Source of the DNA: Neolewinella persica DSM 23188
GTDB taxonomy: Bacteria; Bacteroidota; Bacteroidia; Chitinophagales; Saprospiraceae
Length of the DNA: 64,000 bases
NCBI RefSeq assembly: GCF_000373105.1
Contig: NZ_KB890418.1
Coordinates: 10,206-74,205 of the forward strand
Reading direction: 5' to 3'
Shown here piece after piece: positions 63,051 to 64,000 of this stretch. A program made the translations under genes and the position numbers. Below the pieces are notes generated by a model, which worked only from the letters and a program-made list of their open reading frames with translations, ran no database searches and was not told where the DNA came from. Every line of letters begins with the position of its first letter. Position 1 is the stretch's first letter.

Positions 63051-64000
63051 CTACATCCCCACAAACTCAACAACTTCCAACCCATACCCCTCCAATCCAA
63101 TCCGGTTCTTAGGGTTGTTACTCAGAATACGCAGCTTGGAGACCTTCAGGTCGCGAAGTATCTGCGCGCCGATGCCGAAGTCCCGCTGCTCCATACTGGC
63201 CGGTTGGCTGGTTTGGACGGCGGCGCCGTTCTCGAGCCGGGATTTCAGCAGGCGAAGCCCTGCGATGACTTCACTGCCGTCCTGGTGGGGGCGCATGAAC
63301 AACAAGACACCCTTGCCGGCTTCGCTGATCTTTTCCAGCGGGCCGTGCAGGCCGGTGCTGAAGCCGCTCAGCAGGCTGTGGAGCAAATCCCGGCTGCTGG
63401 TGCTGGCGTGAACACGGGTCAGGACGGGCTCGTCCACCTGCCATTCTCCGTGGGTCAGGGCCAGGTGTACGTCGTTGTTGGTGGTTTGCCGGTAGGCGTG
63501 GAGCCGGAATTTTCCGTAGCGGGTATCCAGGTCCATTTCGAATTCCCGCTCCACCAATCGCTCCGTCTGGAGGCGGTAGGCAACGAGGTCTTCGATGCTG
63601 ATGATCTTAAGTTGGTGTTCTTTAGCCAATTCAATCAGGTAGGGCAAGCGGGCCATCTCACCGTTAGGCTTCAGAATTTCAACGATGCAGCCTGCGGGGA
63701 ATAAGTTGGCCATTCTGGCCAGGTCAACGGCGGCCTCCGTGTGGCCGGTCCGGCGGAGTACACCTCCCTTGACCGCGCGTAGGGGGAATACGTGGCCCGG
63801 CCGGGCAAAATCTGTCGGCTTGGCACTCCGCTCCGTAATCCGTCGCATGCAGGTGGCCCGGTCGTAGGCGGAAATTCCGGTAGTGCAACCACCGCCGATC
63901 ATGTCGATACTGACGGTAAAGGCCGTTTCGTGGATGTCCGTATTGGTCGCCACCATCATGGGGAGGTTGAGGTGGTTGGCCAACTCATCTTCGATGGGGG
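63051..64000 (-). CDS. ribB: RibB/RibBA-like protein, 5' end beyond the window
   Basis: Partial: about 315 residues visible, the frame stays open past base 64000. The N-terminal part is 3,4-dihydroxy-2-butanone-4-phosphate synthase (FTVSIDMIGGGCTTGISAYD, RPGHVFPLRAVKGGVLRRTG, HTEAAVDLARMANLFPAGCI), making DHBP from ribulose-5-phosphate for riboflavin. The C-terminal GTP-cyclohydrolase-II-like part has RVHASTSSRDLLHSLLSG where the enzyme normally has a C-x-x-G-D-x-x-x-S-x-x-C-D-C zinc site; all zinc cysteines are missing, so cyclohydrolase activity is unlikely. Some RibBA homologues are known to have a dead second domain. Confidence 0.88.
   Translation of the reverse strand, partial: PIEDELANHLNLPMMVATNTDIHETAFTVSIDMIGGGCTTGISAYDRATCMRRITERSAKPTDFARPGHVFPLRAVKGGVLRRTGHTEAAVDLARMANLFPAGCIVEILKPNGEMARLPYLIELAKEHQLKIISIEDLVAYRLQTERLVEREFEMDLDTRYGKFRLHAYRQTTNNDVHLALTHGEWQVDEPVLTRVHASTSSRDLLHSLLSGFSTGLHGPLEKISEAGKGVLLFMRPHQDGSEVIAGLRLLKSRLENGAAVQTSQPASMEQRDFGIGAQILRDLKVSKLRILSNNPKNRIGLEGYGLEVVEFVGM

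Noticed and set aside
63003-63704. 233-codon open frame on the plus strand opposite ribB
   Set aside because: It is the antisense of a strongly conserved RibB/RibBA coding region; high GC removes stops. No protein features of its own.

Overview
The window looks like a chromosomal segment of a moderately GC-rich member of the Bacteroidota. Support comes from two type IX secretion C-terminal sorting domains, a TonB-dependent receptor with an N-terminal carboxypeptidase-regulatory-like domain, a 7TM/LytTR regulator, a DUF1080 lipoprotein, a CcmD-family protein, a tail-fibre-like coiled-coil protein, and many TAnnTT(T/C)G boxes (the Bacteroidota -7 promoter element) just upstream of start codons. 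The gene set suggests a Saprospiria/Lewinella-like lineage, but that is inference. No rRNA, tRNA, CRISPR array, insertion sequence or prophage was seen.

Layout. 1-6.1 kb: T9SS metalloprotease, malate dehydrogenase, and a loose trpD-trpC-trpF cluster. 6.1-12.2 kb: an outer-membrane barrel protein behind a very large TPR protein, then YceI. 12.3-20.3 kb: HAD phosphatase, MsrA, AsnRS, HemC, two tandem CarboxypepD-reg outer-surface paralogues and a small membrane protein. 20.6-30.9 kb: RecQ, a ThuA-like protein, a GyrI-like gene broken by an in-frame stop, a gamma-glutamylcyclotransferase-like protein, the SbcD-SbcC pair and an alpha/beta hydrolase. 31-42 kb: ribosome hibernation factor, PurC, a DUF805-like protein, a FAH-family hydrolase, a TonB receptor, a Dna2-like nuclease-helicase, RfbD and AroC. 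42.4-50.5 kb: GNAT plus two small paralogues of unknown function, CcmD-GdhA-Lrp, a di-heme peroxidase-like/catalase-like lipoprotein pair and a DUF1080 lipoprotein. 51-64 kb: CarB, an unknown PAS-like protein, a candidate small RNA, a 7TM-LytTR regulator, then a surface-protein block (beta-helix lipoprotein, tail-fibre-like protein, AT-rich T9SS lipase) and the 3' part of a RibBA-like gene.

The most unusual signal is a dispersed repeat with the core GGGCGCGGCCGCAGGTGCA, present about 19 times in both orientations. Most copies are intergenic. Copies also lie in frame inside sbcD, sbcC and the Dna2-like helicase gene, and possibly inside the LytTR gene. The sbcD copy is 54 bp (18 codons) and matches an intergenic copy at 33168-33221 at about 50 of 54 positions, so this looks like a mobile or copied element that can be tolerated inside coding regions. 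A second, cruciform-forming repeat occurs twice. Many intergenic gaps also carry degenerate short-period repeats, each gap with its own word.

Promoter organisation is visible: a -7 box lies within a few bases of the ATG for trpD, rfbD and the Dna2-like helicase (leaderless or nearly so). A perfect 11-bp inverted repeat is centred on the -7 box of the lrp-type gene after gdhA, suggesting autoregulation.
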